Below, piece after piece: positions 54,869 through 63,777 of a stretch of DNA of 64,000 bases. Location of the stretch: positions 1-64,000 of the forward strand of contig NZ_JARRSA010000002.1 in NCBI RefSeq assembly GCF_029624655.1, in the 5' to 3' direction. The position numbers were made by a program, and so were the translations under genes. How positions within the stretch are numbered: position 1 is the stretch's first letter; every line of letters starts with the position of its first letter. Below the pieces are notes generated by a model that was not told the origin of the DNA, searched no databases, and was given only the letters and a program-made list of their open reading frames with translations. This DNA comes from Roseicyclus salinarum (lineage in GTDB: Bacteria; Pseudomonadota; Alphaproteobacteria; Rhodobacterales; Rhodobacteraceae).

Positions 54869-54890
54869 CTTCATCTTTCTCGAAATACGC
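54869..54890 (-). repeat. Short 3'-flank repeat motif, copy 2
   Basis: It reads CTTCATCTTTCTCGAAATAC then GC on the plus strand, one base different from the copy at 46,247. It lies 56 bp past the stop of the minus-strand ATPase gene, in the same relation to its gene as copy 1 has to hemE. Confidence 0.6.
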
Positions 54891-54946
54891 ACGCCGACGG
54901 CGCAGCGGGGGACGTGGCTCGATGCCACGGCTCCCGCTTCCCGCCC

Positions 54947-56002
54947 TCAGCGAAGGCGCAGCCCGGTCGCCGCGTCGAAGAACAGCGCCGCGTCCTCCGT
55001 CACCGCAAGGCCCGTTCGGCTTCCCGGGCGCGGGGTGTGCTGGTCGTGCGCCTCGACGATCAGGCGGGTGCCGTCGGGCCCGGTCAGGTAATGGTAGCTC
55101 ACCCCGCCGAGGTGCTCGGAAAGTTCCACCATGTGGCTGTCGCCCTCCGTCAGGCCCAGCCGGTTCGGCCGCACGCCGACCGTGACTGGGCCGTCGCCGG
55201 GCAGGCTTTCCGGCGCGCGCAGCGCCGTCCCGCCGAGGCCGGGCGCCGAAACCGTCCCGCCCGCGCTCGTGCCTTCGAAGAAGTTCATCGCGGGGCTGCC
55301 GATGAAGCCCGCCACGAACCGGTTGTCGGGATCGTTGTAGAGGTCCAGCGGCCGGCCGACCTGTTCGATCCGGCCCGCGCGCAGCACCACGATCTTGTCC
55401 GCGAGCGTCATCGCCTCGACCTGGTCGTGGGTGACGTAGATCATCGTCGCGCCGATCTCCTGGTGCAGGCGCGAGATCTCCACCCGCATCTCGACGCGCA
55501 GCTCCGCGTCGAGGTTCGACAGCGGCTCGTCGAACAGGAACACCTCCGGCCCGCGCACGATGGCCCGCCCGATCGCCACCCGCTGCCGCTGTCCGCCCGA
55601 CAGGGCCTTGGGCTTGCGCTTGAGGTAATCGTCAAGCTTCAGGACGCGGCTCGCCTCGGCCACCTTGGCGTCGATCTCGGCCTTCGGGTGGCCCGTCATC
55701 TTCAGGCCGAACCCCATGTTCTCGGCCACGCTCATGTGCGGGTAAAGCGCGTAGGACTGGAACACCATGGCCACGCCACGCTCGGCCGGGTCGAGCCGCG
55801 TGACGTCGCGCGCGCCGATCGAGATGGCGCCCTCCGTGGTCTCCTCCAGGCCTGCGACCATCCTCAGCAGCGTGGATTTCCCGCAACCGGACGGGCCGAC
55901 GAAGACGCAGAACTCGCCGTCCTTGATGGTCAGGTCGACGCCATGGATCACCTGCGTCGCGCCGTAGCGCTTGATCACGTTCTGCAGTTGCAGTCCCGAC
56001 AT
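54947..56002 (-). CDS. Carbohydrate ABC transporter ATP-binding protein (MalK/UgpC/MsmK type)
   Basis: A 351-residue ATPase. Walker A is G36-PSGCGKS, the signature LSGGQRQR is near residue 134, and Walker [13 protein letters not shown] follows. The C-terminal TOBE regulatory domain (about 240-351) with [10 protein letters not shown] marks the MalK group that powers sugar importers. It has no permease beside it on this strand; the partner is most likely the binding protein and permeases at 57-60 kb. It is 37 bp downstream of the IclR gene, so the two form a unit divergent from the transport genes. Confidence 0.94.
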   Translation of the reverse strand: MSGLQLQNVIKRYGATQVIHGVDLTIKDGEFCVFVGPSGCGKSTLLRMVAGLEETTEGAISIGARDVTRLDPAERGVAMVFQSYALYPHMSVAENMGFGLKMTGHPKAEIDAKVAEASRVLKLDDYLKRKPKALSGGQRQRVAIGRAIVRGPEVFLFDEPLSNLDAELRVEMRVEISRLHQEIGATMIYVTHDQVEAMTLADKIVVLRAGRIEQVGRPLDLYNDPDNRFVAGFIGSPAMNFFEGTSAGGTVSAPGLGGTALRAPESLPGDGPVTVGVRPNRLGLTEGDSHMVELSEHLGGVSYHYLTGPDGTRLIVEAHDQHTPRPGSRTGLAVTEDAALFFDAATGLRLR

Positions 56003-56039
56003 TCCGGGCCCCTCCCTCTCGTTTGTCCCCTCGGCGCCG

Positions 56040-56837
56040 TTATTCCGCGGCCTCGTCGGGAAAGCGCCAGTCCTGCGCCTCCCCGGCTATGGCGTCGGCG
56101 GCGCGCCCGATTTCCGGCAGATGCCGCGTGAGCCCGTCAAGGTCCGTGCGCGCCGTCGTCGACGTGACCGACAGCGCGCCCAGCACGCGGCCCGATCGCG
56201 CGAGGATCGGCACGGCGATGCAGATGATGCCGGGCTCGTGCTCCTCGTCGTCGAAGGCGTGACCGCGCGCGCGGATCGCGGCGAGTTCCGCGCGCATCGC
56301 CTCGGCGCTCGTGATGGTGTTGTCGGTGAAGCGGTGCCACGCCTGCCGTTGCAGGACCGGCGCCAGCTCGGCCTCGGGCAGCCAGGCCATCATCGCCTTG
56401 CCGACGCCGGTGCAGTAGGCGGGACCGACCTTGCCGGCCTGCGAATACATCGCCACCGGCTCGGCCGCGTTGCGCTTCTCGACATAGAGGACCTGTCCCG
56501 AATCGAGCTGGGCAAGGTGCACGGTCTCGCCCGTTGCCCGGCTCAGCCGGTCGAGATGAGGACGGGCGATCGGCGCAAGCGACGAGGTCTGCCATGCCGC
56601 ATGGGCCAGCCGCACCAGCCTGAGGCCGGGGGCGTAGGTCTGCCGCTCGGGGTCGTAGCTGAGCATCCCCTGCTTGGTGAGGACCTGAACGAAACGGTAG
56701 AGCGTGGCCTTGGGAAACGGGCTGGTGGCCATGAGTTCGGAGAACCGCACGGGCCGGCCACGCGCCGCCACCTCGTCCAGCACCGCAAGCGCCTTGCCCA
56801 CCGTGCCGTCGCCTCCCTGTCTCTCTTCCGCCGCCAT
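56040..56837 (-). CDS. IclR-family transcriptional regulator
   Basis: A 265-residue regulator. The N-terminal winged helix ([27 protein letters not shown]) is followed by the IclR effector domain from about residue 85, including [34 protein letters not shown]. It is divergent from the galactoside operon. The shared gap has GTTTCA-N5-TGAAAC, which resembles the operators of KdgR-type IclR proteins. A pathway intermediate such as 2-keto-3-deoxygalactonate or galactonate is a likely effector, by analogy. Confidence 0.93.
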   Translation of the reverse strand: MAAEERQGGDGTVGKALAVLDEVAARGRPVRFSELMATSPFPKATLYRFVQVLTKQGMLSYDPERQTYAPGLRLVRLAHAAWQTSSLAPIARPHLDRLSRATGETVHLAQLDSGQVLYVEKRNAAEPVAMYSQAGKVGPAYCTGVGKAMMAWLPEAELAPVLQRQAWHRFTDNTITSAEAMRAELAAIRARGHAFDDEEHEPGIICIAVPILARSGRVLGALSVTSTTARTDLDGLTRHLPEIGRAADAIAGEAQDWRFPDEAAE

Positions 56838-56867
56838 CGCGCGACGCCTCCCGCATCGGAATTGCTG

Positions 56868-56933
56868 TTGACAAGGCTAGGCTGACTCGCGCTAGGATTT
56901 CAATATAAGAAACCAAGTTTCAAATAATGAAAC
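56868..56933. promoter_or_regulatory. Promoter and IclR-type operators of the galactoside operon
   Basis: TTGACA at 56868-56873 could be a -35, with a weak -10 around 56891-56898. Two dyads lie just downstream: TTTC-N7-GAAA (56898-56912) and the perfect GTTTCA-AATAA-TGAAAC (56917-56933), centred 20 bp apart. The pair suits cooperative binding by the divergent IclR regulator and would overlap the transcription start, so repression is the likely mode. Confidence 0.65.
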
Positions 56934-56979
56934 TACGGAACGCAAGACTGCACCAGACCGGATCACCAGGGAGGAAACC

Positions 56980-58236
56980 ATGCGATCCATTTTGAAAACC
57001 GGCGCCGCAGCGCTGGCCGCCAGCACCATGCTGGCGGGCGCCGTGTCCGCGCAGGAGCTTTCGGGCACGCTGCGCATCATTTCGGACATGTCCAACCCCG
57101 GCCCGCGCGCCGTGATGGAAGGCCTCGCGGCCGATTTCGCGACCGAGCATCCCGGCCTCGAGGTCGAGCTGACGATCGTGGACCGCGAGGCGTGGAAGAC
57201 CCAGATCCGCAACGCGCTGAGCGCGAACCCGCCGGACGTGATCAACTGGTATGCCGCCAACCGGATGGAGCCTTACGTCGACGCCGGGCTGTTCATGGAC
57301 ATCACCGACTGGTGGGAAGCGGGCGATTACGACGGGCTCGAATCCGTCCGCGGCGCGATGACCCAGGATGGCCGCCAGTGGGGCGTTCCCTACACCTACT
57401 ACCAGTGGGGCATGTACTACCGCGAGGACATCTTCGACGAGCTCGGCCTTTCGGAGCCCGCCACCTGGGAGGAAGAGGTCGCCAACTGCCAGGCGATCCT
57501 CGATTCGGGCCGCAAGTGCTACACGATCGGCACGCGCTTCCTGTGGACCGCCGGCGGCTGGTTCGACTATCTCAACATGCGCACCAACGGCTTCGACTTC
57601 CACATGCAGCTCGCCCGCGGCGAGGTTCCGTGGACCGACGAGCGCGTGCGCGAGACCTTCGCCAACTGGCGTCAGCTGATCGACATGGGCGCCTTCATCG
57701 ACGACCACCAGACCTACAGCTGGCAGGAGGCGCTTCCCTTCATGATCAACGGCGAGGCGACCCATTACCTGATGGGCAACTTCGCCGTGGACCAGCTGCG
57801 CAACGGCGGGCTGACGGATGAACAGCTGGACTTCTACCAGTTCCCGGCGATCAACCCCGACGTCGCGATGGGCGAGGACGCGCCGACCGACACGTTCCAC
57901 GTCGCCTCCGGCGCGCAGAACGTCGAGGCGGCGCGCGCCTTCCTCGACTTCGTGACCTCTGCCGAGGTCCAGACGCGGATCAACGGGCCTGACGGTCTGG
58001 GCCAGCTGCCCGTGAACGCCAATGCCTCGGTGGCGGATGACGAGTTCATCCAGCAGGGCTTCGAGATGCTGAGCGAGAACGCCACCGGCGGCATCGCACA
58101 GTTCTTCGACCGCGACTTCCCGGCAGAGATGGCGGCCATCGGCATGGAAGGCCTGCAGGAGTTCATGGTGTTCCCCGACAACCTCGACGACATCCTCGAG
58201 CGTCTCGAGGCCGCGCGTCAGCGGATCTACCAGTAA
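56980..58236 (+). CDS. Sugar ABC transporter substrate-binding protein
   Basis: A 418-residue periplasmic protein of the SBP_bac_1 family. The signal peptide ends AVSA-QE near residue 24. LRIISDMSNPGPRAVMEGL opens the mature protein, and TYYQWGMYYREDIFDELGL is the hinge and domain-crossing motif found in sugar binders. GGAGG precedes the ATG. First gene of the IclR-controlled operon. The neighbouring GH4 enzyme points to an alpha-galactoside or related sugar. A strong stem-loop follows before the permease genes. Confidence 0.93.
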   Translation: MRSILKTGAAALAASTMLAGAVSAQELSGTLRIISDMSNPGPRAVMEGLAADFATEHPGLEVELTIVDREAWKTQIRNALSANPPDVINWYAANRMEPYVDAGLFMDITDWWEAGDYDGLESVRGAMTQDGRQWGVPYTYYQWGMYYREDIFDELGLSEPATWEEEVANCQAILDSGRKCYTIGTRFLWTAGGWFDYLNMRTNGFDFHMQLARGEVPWTDERVRETFANWRQLIDMGAFIDDHQTYSWQEALPFMINGEATHYLMGNFAVDQLRNGGLTDEQLDFYQFPAINPDVAMGEDAPTDTFHVASGAQNVEAARAFLDFVTSAEVQTRINGPDGLGQLPVNANASVADDEFIQQGFEMLSENATGGIAQFFDRDFPAEMAAIGMEGLQEFMVFPDNLDDILERLEAARQRIYQ

Positions 58237-58251
58237 CCGCACCAGCCATCG

Positions 58252-58279
58252 CCCGCCCGGACGTCCCTGTCCGGGCGGG
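58252..58279 (+). other. Intercistronic stem-loop after the sugar-binding protein gene
   Basis: CCCGCCCGGAC (58252-58262) and GTCCGGGCGGG (58269-58279) pair exactly over 11 bp with a 6-base loop and no T run. Like the stem at 4,009, it lies between a binding-protein gene and its transporter partners, so differential mRNA stability is likely. Confidence 0.65.
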
Positions 58280-58320
58280 ACACCGCATCCGCGGAACGGA
58301 AGCGCCGGAGGGGCACGACC

Positions 58321-59244
58321 ATGGCGATCGCCACGCAAGACACGGCCTCGGGGCCGACATGGGTTCAGCGCAACCGGATGACGCTGACGCCCATCCTTTT
58401 CCTCCTGCCGGGGATGCTGTTCTTCCTCGTCTACGTCATCAGCCCGATCTTCCAGTCCTTCCAGATCTCGCTGTTCCGCTGGGACGGGCTGGGCGAGGCC
58501 ACCTACATCGGACTGGCCAACTACGAAGAGCTTCTGACCGACCGCAATTTCGAGATTTCCCTGTGGAACAACGTGCGCTGGCTGGTGCTCTATCTGCTGG
58601 CCATTCCGTTGGGGCTCGCCATCGCGCTGTTCCTGAACCAGACCGTGACGGGCATCCGGCTCTACAAGTCGATGTTCTTCTTTCCCTTCGTGCTGAGCCA
58701 GGTCGTCGTGGGCCTGGTGTTCTCGTGGTTCTACCTGCCGCGCGTGGGGCTGCTGAACGGGGTGCTGGCATCTCTCGGGCTCGAGCCCGTGAACATTCTC
58801 GGCGATCCCGACCTGGCCACCTACGGCATCATCGCCGCCGGCCTGTGGCCGCAGACGGCCTATTGCATGATCCTCTATCTTACGGGCCTGAACGCCGTTG
58901 ACCCCGAACAGGTGGAGGCAGGGCGCCTCGATGGGGCGAAGGGCTGGAAGATGCTCTGGTTCGTGATTCTGCCGCAGCTGAAGCCCGCGACCTTCATCGC
59001 CTTCGTCGTCACGATCATCGGCGCGCTGCGCTCGTTCGACCTGATCTCGGTCATGACGAACGGCGGGCCGTTCGGCTCCACCCGCGTGCTCAGCTTCTAC
59101 ATGTTCGAGCGCGCGCTGTCGGAATTCGGTTTCCGAATGGGCTATGGCTCTGCCATCGCGGTGGTGCTGTTCTTCATCATGCTGGTCTTCATCGCCTACT
59201 TCCTGTGGCAGATGTGGCGCGACGAGCAGGAGGCGCGGCGATGA
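58321..59244 (+). CDS. Sugar ABC transporter permease (MalF-type)
   Basis: A 307-residue inner-membrane protein with six or so helices. It begins with TPILFLLPGMLFFLVYVISPIFQSF, the usual opening of the UgpA/MalF group. The EAA loop is EAGRLDGAKGWKMLWFVILPQLKP. GGAGG lies upstream. It pairs with the next permease and probably with the MalK-type ATPase at 55 kb. Confidence 0.94.
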   Translation: MAIATQDTASGPTWVQRNRMTLTPILFLLPGMLFFLVYVISPIFQSFQISLFRWDGLGEATYIGLANYEELLTDRNFEISLWNNVRWLVLYLLAIPLGLAIALFLNQTVTGIRLYKSMFFFPFVLSQVVVGLVFSWFYLPRVGLLNGVLASLGLEPVNILGDPDLATYGIIAAGLWPQTAYCMILYLTGLNAVDPEQVEAGRLDGAKGWKMLWFVILPQLKPATFIAFVVTIIGALRSFDLISVMTNGGPFGSTRVLSFYMFERALSEFGFRMGYGSAIAVVLFFIMLVFIAYFLWQMWRDEQEARR

Positions 59245-59296
59245 CGCGGGGCGAGTTCGACGCGCGATCGAAGAAATCCGTCCGGGAGGCGCTCTG

Positions 59297-60145
59297 ATGT
59301 TCCCGCAGCCGATCCAGCAACGCTCGCGCGCGGCGCAGATCACCTACCAGGCGCTCCTGCCGCTGGCGCTGGTCATGTGGCTTCTGCCGCTGATCGCCGT
59401 CATGCTGTTCTCGATCCGCCCGTTCGAGGATTTCAGCGCCGGGAACTACTGGGGCCTTCCGTCGAGCTTCGAGCTGTTCTCGAACTACGGCCGCGTGTTC
59501 TTCGAAAGCGACATGCCGCGCTACCTGTGGAACTCGGTCCTGATCACCGTGCCCACCGTGGTCGGTGCCGTGGCGCTGTCGTGCATGACGGGCTTCGCGC
59601 TGGGCGTCTACCGGTTCCGCGGCAACCTTCTGATCTTCTTCATGTTCATCGCGGGCAACTTCGTTCCGTTCCAGATCCTGATGGTGCCGGTGCGCGACCT
59701 GACGGTGGATATCGGCCTCTATGACACGAAGCTCGGCCTCGTGCTCTTTCACATCGCCTTCCAGACGGGGTTCTGCACGCTCTTCATGCGCAACTTCATC
59801 CGCGCGCTGCCCTACGAGCTGATCGAGGCCGCGCGCGTGGAGGGCGTGGCCGAATGGCGCATCTTCTGGTTCGTCGTCCTGCCGCTCATGCGCCCGGCGA
59901 TCGCCGCGCTCAGCGTGCTGATCTTCACCTTTATCTGGAACGACTACTTCTGGGCGCTGGTGCTGACGCAGGGCCCGAACGCGCAGCCCGTGACGGCCGG
60001 CATCACCTCGTTCAACAGCCAGTTCGTGGCGCAGTATCACCTGATGAGCGCCGGCAGCATCGTCGCGGCGATCCCGCCCGTCGCGATGTTCTTCCTCATG
60101 CAGCGCCACTTCATCGCCGGCCTGACGCTTGGAGCCGTGAAATGA
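59297..60145 (+). CDS. Sugar ABC transporter permease (MalG-type)
   Basis: A 282-residue partner permease. Helices begin at LLPLALVMWLLPLIAVMLFSI. The EAA loop is EAARVEGVAEWRIFWFVVLPLMRP, and the ending AGLTLGAVK is the classic MalG/UgpE C-terminus that touches the ATPase. The ATG at 59297 follows GGGAGG. Its stop overlaps the GH4 gene start (ATGA). Confidence 0.94.
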   Translation: MFPQPIQQRSRAAQITYQALLPLALVMWLLPLIAVMLFSIRPFEDFSAGNYWGLPSSFELFSNYGRVFFESDMPRYLWNSVLITVPTVVGAVALSCMTGFALGVYRFRGNLLIFFMFIAGNFVPFQILMVPVRDLTVDIGLYDTKLGLVLFHIAFQTGFCTLFMRNFIRALPYELIEAARVEGVAEWRIFWFVVLPLMRPAIAALSVLIFTFIWNDYFWALVLTQGPNAQPVTAGITSFNSQFVAQYHLMSAGSIVAAIPPVAMFFLMQRHFIAGLTLGAVK

Positions 60146-61482
60146 CCAAACTCGCCTTTATCGGCGCGGGCTCGACGATCTTCATGAAGAACATCGTGGG
60201 CGACATGCTGCACTTCGAGGCGCTCAGGGACGCGAAGATCGCGTTGATGGACATCGATCCCGCGCGCCTCGGGGAAAGCCGGATGGTGGCCGAGAAGATG
60301 ATCGCCACGATGGGCACCGGCGCCACGGTCGAGGCCACGACCGACAGGGCCCGCGCGCTGGACGGCGCGGATTTCGTCGTCACGGCGTTCCAGATCGGCG
60401 GCTACCGTCCCTCGACCGTGATCGACTTCGACATCCCCAGGCGGTACGGCCTGCGCCAGACCATCGCCGACACGCTGGGCGTGGGCGGGATCATGCGCGG
60501 CCTGCGCACCGTGCCGCATCTCTGGGGCGTGGCCGAGGACATGGCACGGCTCTGCCCCGATGCGACGCTCCTGCAATACGTCAACCCGATGGCCATCAAC
60601 ACGTGGGCGCTCGCCGAGCGGTTTCCGCGGCTGAAGCAGGCGGGCCTTTGCCATTCCGTGCAGAACACCGTCGAGGAGATGGGCCACGACCTCGACATTC
60701 CGGCGCACGAGATCCGCTACCGCGTGGCGGGCGTGAACCACGTCGCCTTCTTTCTGCGGCTTGAGCACAATGGGCGTGACCTCTATCCCGCCCTGCGCGA
60801 GGGATACCGCAGCGGCCGCCTGCCCAAGACCCCGATCCAGCGCCCGCATTGCACCAACAAGGTGCGCTACGAGGTGATGGAGCATCTGGGCCACTTCTGC
60901 ACCGAAAGCTCCGAGCATCTCGCGGAATACGTCCCGTGGTTCATCAAGGACGGGCGCGAGGACCTGATCGCCGACATGGGCATCCCCCTCGACGAATACC
61001 CGGCGCGCTGCGAGATCCAGATGGCCGAATGGGCGGCGCAGGCCGCGTCGCTTCAGGAGGCCGCGGGCATCGACGTCGGGAAGTCGCACGAATTCGCCGC
61101 GGAGATGATGAACGCCATCGTCACCGACAAGCCCTATGTCGCCTACGCGAACCTGCCGAACCGGGGGCAGATCCCGCAGCTTCCCCGCGGCGCCGCGGTC
61201 GAGACGCCCGCGCTGGTGGACGGCAACGGCGTGCAGCCCACGACCGTCACCGACATCCCGCCGCAGCTCGTCGCGCTGATGCGGACCCAGATCAATGTGC
61301 AGGAGTTGGTCGTGCGAGCACTCGTCGAGCAGAACGTCGAGCACGTCTATCACGCCGCATACATGGATCCGCACACCGCCGCCGAGCTCGACCTTCGCCA
61401 GATCCGAAGCCTCGTGACGGACCTTCTGGCCGCGCATGGCGACATGATCCCCGACTTCGCGCGCCCAAGGAGGGCTGCATGA
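60142..61482 (+). CDS. Family 4 glycoside hydrolase, alpha-galactosidase (MelA) type
   Basis: A 446-residue NAD+- and Mn2+-dependent glycosidase that works by transient oxidation at C3. The nucleotide motif FIGAGSTIFMKN opens the protein. The metal ligands are C170 (in LCHSVQNT) and H200 (GVNHVAFF). YVNPMAINTWAL is the typical middle motif. The set resembles MelA-type enzymes acting on alpha-galactosides or related alpha-glucosides and uronides, and the De Ley-Doudoroff genes downstream favour galactose release. The Mn site is complete. Likely cytoplasmic, splitting the imported sugar. Confidence 0.92.
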   Translation: MTKLAFIGAGSTIFMKNIVGDMLHFEALRDAKIALMDIDPARLGESRMVAEKMIATMGTGATVEATTDRARALDGADFVVTAFQIGGYRPSTVIDFDIPRRYGLRQTIADTLGVGGIMRGLRTVPHLWGVAEDMARLCPDATLLQYVNPMAINTWALAERFPRLKQAGLCHSVQNTVEEMGHDLDIPAHEIRYRVAGVNHVAFFLRLEHNGRDLYPALREGYRSGRLPKTPIQRPHCTNKVRYEVMEHLGHFCTESSEHLAEYVPWFIKDGREDLIADMGIPLDEYPARCEIQMAEWAAQAASLQEAAGIDVGKSHEFAAEMMNAIVTDKPYVAYANLPNRGQIPQLPRGAAVETPALVDGNGVQPTTVTDIPPQLVALMRTQINVQELVVRALVEQNVEHVYHAAYMDPHTAAELDLRQIRSLVTDLLAAHGDMIPDFARPRRAA

Positions 61483-62249
61483 CCGACGATCCGATCTTTC
61501 CCGATCTCGCAGGTCAGTCCGTCTTCATCACGGGCGGCGGCTCGGGCATCGGCGCCGTGCTGACGGAGGCGTTCCTGCGCCAGGGCGCGAAGGTGGCCTT
61601 CGTCCAGCGCTCGGACGCCTCCGCCTTCGTCGAGGAGATGGCCGGGAAGACCGGCACGCGGCCCCTGTTCCTGCCTTGCGACATCACCGACATCCCCGCG
61701 CTTCAGGACGCGATCGGACAGGCGGCGAAGGCGCACGGCCCTGTCACCGTCCTCGTCAACAACGCCGCCAACGACAAGCGGCACAAGACCGAGGACGTCA
61801 CCGAGGAATTCTGGGACTGGTCGCAGGCGATCAACCTCAAGGCCTATTTCTTCGCCTGCCAGGCCGTTATCGCGGGAATGCGCGAGGCGGGCGGCGGGTC
61901 GATCGTGAACTTCTCGTCGGTGTCCTACATGATGGGCAACGCGGGCTACCCGGCCTACACCAGCGCGAATGGCGGGATCACGGCGATGACCCGCAGCCTC
62001 GCGCGTGAATTCGGCCCCGACCGCATCCGCGTCAACGCGCTGATGCCGGGCTGGGTGCTGACCGAGAAGCAGCTGGAGATGTGGGCCAGCCCCGACGACC
62101 TCGAGGAGCACATGAAGCGGATGTGCCTCAAGGAGCATCTGAAGCCGCAGGACATCACGGGCGGAACCCTCTTTCTCGCCTCGGGGGCCAGCCGGATGAT
62201 GACCGGGCAGGCCCTCGTGATCGACGGCGGCGTGGTCGTGACGGGATGA
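61479..62249 (+). CDS. Short-chain dehydrogenase with YxxxN in place of YxxxK, probable sugar dehydrogenase
   Basis: A 256-residue classical SDR. The nucleotide motif is TGGGSGIG (18-25), NNAAN is at 94-98 and the catalytic serine S147 lies 13 residues before the catalytic tyrosine Y160. The position that should be lysine is N164 (YTSANGG; codon AAT at 61968-61970). By operon position it should oxidise galactose to galactonolactone. Loss of the lysine would normally cripple catalysis, so it may use another residue or a different mechanism, or be inactive. It is coupled by ATGA overlaps to both neighbours, and the rest of the fold is intact. Confidence 0.88.
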   Translation: MTDDPIFPDLAGQSVFITGGGSGIGAVLTEAFLRQGAKVAFVQRSDASAFVEEMAGKTGTRPLFLPCDITDIPALQDAIGQAAKAHGPVTVLVNNAANDKRHKTEDVTEEFWDWSQAINLKAYFFACQAVIAGMREAGGGSIVNFSSVSYMMGNAGYPAYTSANGGITAMTRSLAREFGPDRIRVNALMPGWVLTEKQLEMWASPDDLEEHMKRMCLKEHLKPQDITGGTLFLASGASRMMTGQALVIDGGVVVTG

Positions 62250-63163
62250 GCGCGTCGCGGGCATATGCCGACTGGATCGCCGTGGACTGGGGCACGACCC
62301 ATCTGCGTGCGTGGGCGATGGCGGAGGACGGAACCCACAAGGCCGAGGCGCGCTCGGACGACGGGATGGGTGTCCTGACGCGGGCGGAATTCGAGCCCGC
62401 GCTGTTGCGCCTCGTGGAGCCGTGGCTGGGCTCGCGGACGGTCCCGGTGCTTGTCTGCGGCATGGCGGGGTCGCGGCAGGGCTGGACCGAGGCGCCCTAC
62501 GTCTCGGTGCCCGCCAAGCCTGGCGAGCTGGCGCCCGTGCCGGTCGAAACGCGCGACACGCGCATCCGCGTATCGATCCTGCCGGGCCTCAGCCAGTCGA
62601 GCCCGTCCGACGTCATGCGCGGGGAGGAGACGCAGATCGCGGGCTTCCTCGCGCAGTCGCCGGGGTTCGACGGCATCCTGTGCCTTCCCGGCACGCACAC
62701 GAAATGGGTGCACCTGAGCGCGGAGGAGGTCGTCAGCTTCCAGTCCTTCATGACCGGAGAGCTTTTCGAGCTTCTGTCCGAACGCTCGGTGCTGCGCCAC
62801 TCGGTCCGCGCTGTCGAAACCGACCCCGAGGCCTTCGCCGAGGCGGTCGCCGACACGCTGTCGCGCCCCGAACGGCTGGCGCAGCGGCTTTTCTCGATCC
62901 GTGCCGAGACCGTGCTGACGGGCCTTGGCCCCGAGGCGGCACGCGCACGGCTTTCGGGCCTGCTGATCGGGGCCGAGCTTGCGGGCGCGCGGGCCTACTG
63001 GCTGGGTCAGGAGGTGGTGGTGGCGGGCGCCCCGGCGCTGTCGGCCCTCTATGCCGCCGCGCTGTCGGCGCAGGGCGTCGCGGTGCGCACGCTCGACGCC
63101 GATCCGCTCACCCGGCTCGGCCTTGCGAAGACATGGGAAATCCAGCGGGAGACGACGTCATGA
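62246..63163 (+). CDS. dgoK: 2-dehydro-3-deoxygalactonokinase
   Basis: A 305-residue ASKHA-fold kinase that phosphorylates 2-keto-3-deoxy-galactonate. [15 protein letters not shown] is the phosphate-1 motif near the N-terminus, and [12 protein letters not shown] is the diagnostic DgoK segment. [11 protein letters not shown] and [15 protein letters not shown] follow as in the family. It overlaps both neighbours by four bases. The product is the substrate of the next enzyme. Confidence 0.95.
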   Translation: MSASRAYADWIAVDWGTTHLRAWAMAEDGTHKAEARSDDGMGVLTRAEFEPALLRLVEPWLGSRTVPVLVCGMAGSRQGWTEAPYVSVPAKPGELAPVPVETRDTRIRVSILPGLSQSSPSDVMRGEETQIAGFLAQSPGFDGILCLPGTHTKWVHLSAEEVVSFQSFMTGELFELLSERSVLRHSVRAVETDPEAFAEAVADTLSRPERLAQRLFSIRAETVLTGLGPEAARARLSGLLIGAELAGARAYWLGQEVVVAGAPALSALYAAALSAQGVAVRTLDADPLTRLGLAKTWEIQRETTS

Positions 63164-63777
63164 GCCGTCCCATCATCGCCATTCTGCGCGGCTTGACGCC
63201 GCCCGAGGCGCGGCCCGTGGCAGAGGCGCTGATCGCCGCGGGCATCGATCGGATCGAGGTGCCGCTGAACTCGCCCGCGCCGCTCGAGAGCATCGCGACC
63301 ATGGCGCATGAATTCGGCGAGCACGCCCTTGTCGGCGCCGGCACGGTGACGGCCGCGGACGAGGTGCGCGAAGTGGCCGATGCCGGAGGCAGGCTGATCG
63401 TCTCGCCGAACTTCGACCCCGACGTGGTGGTCGAGGCCAAGCGCCTTCTCCTGCAGAGCTGGCCGGGCGTGTTCACCCCGTCCGAGGCCTTCGCCGCGCT
63501 CAAGATGGGGGCGGACGGGCTCAAGCTGTTTCCCGCGGCGCAGATCGGCGTCGAGGGCCTGAAGGCCATGCGCGCGGTCCTTCCGAAGGACGCCCGCGTC
63601 TTCGCCGTCGGCGGGGCGGGCCCCGAAAACTTCGCCCAGTGGCTTGCCGCCGGGGCGGACGGATTCGGCATCGGAACGGCGCTCTACAAGCCCGGCATGA
63701 CGGTCGAGGACGTCTCGGCGCGCGCGCGCCGCATCGTGGCGGCCTATGACGACGTCACGAAGGGCCGCGCCGTATGA
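63160..63777 (+). CDS. dgoA: 2-dehydro-3-deoxy-6-phosphogalactonate aldolase
   Basis: A 205-residue class I aldolase that yields pyruvate and glyceraldehyde 3-phosphate. The start [13 protein letters not shown] is typical; E33 (RIEVPLNSP) and the Schiff-base lysine K122 (GLKLFPA) are present. [18 protein letters not shown] links them. The IEVPLNSP form separates DgoA from the glucose-type Eda (which has IEVTLRT). It overlaps dgoK and the next gene by four bases each. Confidence 0.95.
   Translation: MSRPIIAILRGLTPPEARPVAEALIAAGIDRIEVPLNSPAPLESIATMAHEFGEHALVGAGTVTAADEVREVADAGGRLIVSPNFDPDVVVEAKRLLLQSWPGVFTPSEAFAALKMGADGLKLFPAAQIGVEGLKAMRAVLPKDARVFAVGGAGPENFAQWLAAGADGFGIGTALYKPGMTVEDVSARARRIVAAYDDVTKGRAV

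Noticed and set aside
56920-59343. Long minus-strand frame opposite the sugar-binding protein and permease genes
   Set aside because: Shadow of two clear transporter genes and runs through their promoter and operators.
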